Source: Chloroflexota bacterium
GTDB taxonomy: Bacteria; Chloroflexota; Anaerolineae; Aggregatilineales; Phototrophicaceae
Assembly (NCBI GenBank): GCA_026706395.1
Contig: JAPOYU010000130.1
Coordinates: 7,168 to 40,540, forward strand
DNA: 33,373 bases
Direction of reading: 5' to 3'
The position numbers and the translations under genes were made by a program. A model generated the notes under the pieces. It ran no database searches and was not told where the DNA came from. It saw only the letters and a program-made list of their open reading frames with translations. Below are positions 31,307-33,373 of the stretch, one piece after another (position 1 is the stretch's first letter; each line of letters starts with the position of its first letter).

Positions 31307-32380
31307 TCAGCTAGCTGCCGGCGTCAATATTGTCTTCTCCGCGGCGTCGACAGTCTCATCATAGAGGAAGCACTTAACGCTGCGCCCTTCGTGCTGCACT
31401 GTCGGTGGAATATTGTTGTGGCAGATATCCATCACAGCCGGGCAGCGTCCAGCAAATTTGCAGCCGGTGCGCGTATACTCATCGACTTCGATGACCGCCA
31501 GGTCGATCTTTTCGTCCCAGGCTTCTTCCGACTTAATGCTCGGAATAGAAGTCTTGAGGTTCTGCGTGTAGGGATGGAGCGGATTCCCCAATACGCGCTC
31601 AGTGGGTCCCATCTCGACGATCCAGCCACGCAGCATCACGGCGATGCGGTCGCCGGTGTAATAGGCGGTCGCCAGGTCGTGCGTGATGTATATGACGCTT
31701 ACGTTGTTGTCTTCCTTGAGCTTGCGGAACATGTTCACAATCGACATGCGCAGTGAGGCATCGAGCATCGACACCGGTTCGTCGGCGACAATCAGAGAGG
31801 GCTTGGTGATCAATGCCCGCGCGATAGCGACGCGCTGCGCTTGCCCGCCAGATAACTCGTTGGGATAACGCCCGGCGATCTCCGCCAGCGTCAAGCCGAC
31901 CTCGCTCAACACCTCGTTTACATAGCGCGGCGTTTCCTTCTTGTCAGCCACCATCTTGTAATTCTGCGCCGTCTCATAAAGATAGCTGTCGATGCGCTTC
32001 AGCGGACTAAAGGCGGCGAATGGATCTTGGAAGACCGGCTGCACCTCGCGGTAAAACCAGGTCTTCATTTCCTTGCGGCTGATGTCATTGATGACTCGGT
32101 TTTTGTAGCGCAGGATGCCCTCGGACGAGGACTCCATGCCCAGCACCATCTTGGCCAAGGTGGTCTTGCCACTGCCGCTTTCACCGACCACGGCGAAAAT
32201 CTCCGGCTTGTCGGAATCAATGACGATAGAGGCGTTATCGACGGCGTGAAAGTCTTGCGAGGCAAAACCTTGGCGGAGATGAAAGACTTTGGACAGTTTC
32301 TCAATCTGAAGGAGTGGCGCGTAGACATTGCCACCTTGTGGCTTAGACTGCGAGTCACGCGTAGACACTGTGACCTCCAT
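31307..32380 (-). CDS. Oligopeptide/dipeptide-type ABC transporter ATPase (DppF/OppF-like)
   Basis: 357 residues. Walker A GESGSGKTT, Q-loop QPVFQDPFAAFSPL, signature LSGGQAQRVAIARAL, Walker B LIVADEPVSMLD, H-loop ITHDLATA, and the C-terminal OppF-type zone LHPYTQNL with a cysteine cluster (CKFAGRCPAVMDIC). It pairs with the upstream ATPase to drive an importer of the peptide/nickel family whose permeases and receptor must lie beyond the right edge. A perfect ribosome site (GAGGAGGAG) fixes the start at 32380, overlapping dppD by 26 bp. The N-terminal 25 residues are encoded across two 21-bp hairpin elements (32314-32334, 32354-32374), giving VTVSTRDS and GGNVYAPL. Confidence 0.92.
   Translation of the reverse strand: MEVTVSTRDSQSKPQGGNVYAPLLQIEKLSKVFHLRQGFASQDFHAVDNASIVIDSDKPEIFAVVGESGSGKTTLAKMVLGMESSSEGILRYKNRVINDISRKEMKTWFYREVQPVFQDPFAAFSPLKRIDSYLYETAQNYKMVADKKETPRYVNEVLSEVGLTLAEIAGRYPNELSGGQAQRVAIARALITKPSLIVADEPVSMLDASLRMSIVNMFRKLKEDNNVSVIYITHDLATAYYTGDRIAVMLRGWIVEMGPTERVLGNPLHPYTQNLKTSIPSIKSEEAWDEKIDLAVIEVDEYTRTGCKFAGRCPAVMDICHNNIPPTVQHEGRSVKCFLYDETVDAAEKTILTPAAS
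32314..32334 (-). repeat. 21-bp hairpin element with TGTCTACGCG core, inside the 5' end of dppF
   Basis: Read on the minus strand: GTGGC, AA, core TGTCTACGCG, CCAC, with GTGGC pairing to GCCAC. It differs in two bases from the elements at 9116-9136 and 9295-9315 in the intergenic repeats. Confidence 0.65.
32354..32374 (-). repeat. 21-bp hairpin element with TGTCTACGCG core, at the dppD/dppF junction
   Basis: Read on the minus strand: GTCAC, AG, core TGTCTACGCG, TGAC, with GTCAC pairing to GTGAC. The core matches the other elements, while the stem is different but still complementary. It encodes the last residues and stop codon of dppD and codons 3-9 of dppF. Confidence 0.6.
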
Positions 32381-33365
32381 TCAGCTCCTCCTCGACCACA
32401 TGGCAAGCAGTGAAATGCTTCGGCTCAATTTCGATCAATTCGGGTTCGATCGTCTTGCAGACATCCTTCGCCAGTGGGCAGCGCTCATGAAAGCGACAGC
32501 CGCTGGGCGGACGGTCCAGTGCCGGCGGGCGCCCGGGAATGGCCAGGCGTTCCTCGCGCGAATCCAGACTGGGCAGCGACTCGATCAGATAGCGCGTATA
32601 GGGATGACGCGGATTCTCCAGTATCGTCTGCGTGTCCGACTCTTCCACCAGCTTGCCGGCGTAGAGAATGCCGATGCGGTCGGCCAGGTTTGCGTGCACG
32701 CCGATATCGTGCGTAATCAGGACGAGCGTACTGCCCTCTTTCTGCTGCACATCTTTCAGCATTTGTATCACGCCGCGCTGCACCACCACATCAAGCGCGC
32801 TAGTCGGCTCATCGGCGAAGATAAGCTTGGGCCAGAGAATGGTCGCCAGGGCGATGGTCACGCGCTGCCGCATACCGCCGGAAAGCTGATGCGGGTAAGA
32901 CGCCATCACCTTCTCCGGCAAGCCCAGATCGCGCAGGTATTCCGCCGTAAGTTGAAAAGATTCCTTCTTGGTCACATCTCGATGCGCGCTGATGAAGTCG
33001 TGGAAGGTGTCGCGTATCCGCCGCACCGGATTCAGCACGTGCATGGAACCCTGCGGGATGTAAGAAATCGTGCGCCACTTCAGGTCCCGCTGCTCCTCCT
33101 CGGTCATATCGGCCGCGTTCTTCGTCTCGCCATCGAGATGATAGATCACCTCGCCACCAACTACCGTCAGCGGCGGCTGATAGGCGCCCAGCAGAATCCG
33201 CAGCAGGGTTGACTTGCCGCAGCCCGATTCACCGGCGATGCCATAGACCTCGCCCTCCTGAATCCGCAGCGTGATATCGTCTACCGCTTTAACCGTACGC
33301 TCGACGCCGTAGGCTTTAGTGATGTAATAGGCGCGCAGGTTGTTGGTTTCGATTATGGTGCCCAT
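32355..33365 (-). CDS. Oligopeptide/dipeptide-type ABC transporter ATPase (DppD/OppD-like)
   Basis: 336 residues. Walker A GESGCGKST, Q-loop SYIPQGSMHVLNPV, signature LSGGMRQRVTIALAT, Walker B LIFADEPTSALD, H-loop ITHDIGVHA, and the OppD-type C-terminus HPYTRYLIESLP with the cysteine motif CRFHERCPLAKDVC. It is the partner of the ATPase at 31307; its 3' end overlaps that gene by 26 bp. It begins 8 bp from the window edge, so the upstream permease genes are outside. The imported substrate (peptide, nickel, opine or oligosaccharide) is unknown. The operon runs on through the membrane protein, the two dehydrogenase subunits and the oxygenase. Confidence 0.93.
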   Translation of the reverse strand: MGTIIETNNLRAYYITKAYGVERTVKAVDDITLRIQEGEVYGIAGESGCGKSTLLRILLGAYQPPLTVVGGEVIYHLDGETKNAADMTEEEQRDLKWRTISYIPQGSMHVLNPVRRIRDTFHDFISAHRDVTKKESFQLTAEYLRDLGLPEKVMASYPHQLSGGMRQRVTIALATILWPKLIFADEPTSALDVVVQRGVIQMLKDVQQKEGSTLVLITHDIGVHANLADRIGILYAGKLVEESDTQTILENPRHPYTRYLIESLPSLDSREERLAIPGRPPALDRPPSGCRFHERCPLAKDVCKTIEPELIEIEPKHFTACHVVEEELNGGHSVYA

Positions 33366-33373
33366 ACATCGTC

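Overview
The window is a gene-dense bacterial chromosome segment, roughly 60% G+C by eye in its coding parts, holding 28 genes or gene fragments. The organism is most likely an uncultured Chloroflexota bacterium (Anaerolineae or a relative). This is an inference from secreted beta-propeller and SH3 proteins, a reductive-dehalogenase-family protein, several catabolic enzymes of marine or sponge-associated type, and a GAAC-N4-GTTC SOS-type box. No rRNA, tRNA, CRISPR array or intact transposase gene was seen.

Layout. 1-2574 (+): the end of a polyamine-type ABC importer: permease tail (potC-like), a frameshifted binding protein (potD-like) and the ATPase (potA-like). 2575-3089: repeat-rich intergenic DNA. 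3090-7230: a cytoplasmic reductive-dehalogenase-like iron-sulfur protein, a VanZ-like membrane protein, a secreted propeller/SH3 protein and, on the minus strand, a GNAT acetyltransferase. 7231-8048: a second repeat block. 8049-8954: pdxS. 8955-10035: a third repeat block with tandem copies, then an orphan LexA-type box and A+T-rich minisatellite DNA. 10036-12182 (+): D-threonine-aldolase/D-serine-dehydratase-type enzyme and M19 dipeptidase.

12208-20429 (-) reads from a good sigma70 promoter at 20502-20530: PNPOx-fold flavoprotein, sugar permease, sugar-binding protein, sugar ATPase, second permease, class I aminotransferase, SDR and HpcH/HpaI aldolase. This looks like uptake of a sugar-like or polyol substrate followed by its oxidation, transamination and aldol cleavage. 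20567-25225 holds a VOC protein (-), a metallo-beta-lactamase-fold hydrolase (+), a proline-racemase/hydroxyproline-dehydratase homologue (-), an RraA-family protein (+) and an RmlD-type reductase (+). 25296-27377 (+): a secreted DUF4352-like/SH3 protein and a sulfatase. 27397-33365 (-): two oligopeptide-type ABC ATPases, an unrecognised membrane protein, a gluconate-dehydrogenase-subunit-3-like protein, a GMC oxidoreductase and a phytanoyl-CoA-dioxygenase-type oxygenase, closely packed as one probable operon.

The most unusual content is non-coding. A family of G-rich palindromes occurs in the intergenic blocks and directly in front of two ABC ATPase genes. Different copies have further palindromes nested inside their loops, two levels deep. 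The innermost unit is a 21-bp hairpin with a constant TGTCTACGCG core, and it recurs twice at the dppD/dppF junction, once with a different but still complementary stem. Several genes also share a TG-extended -10 element without a recognisable -35 box.
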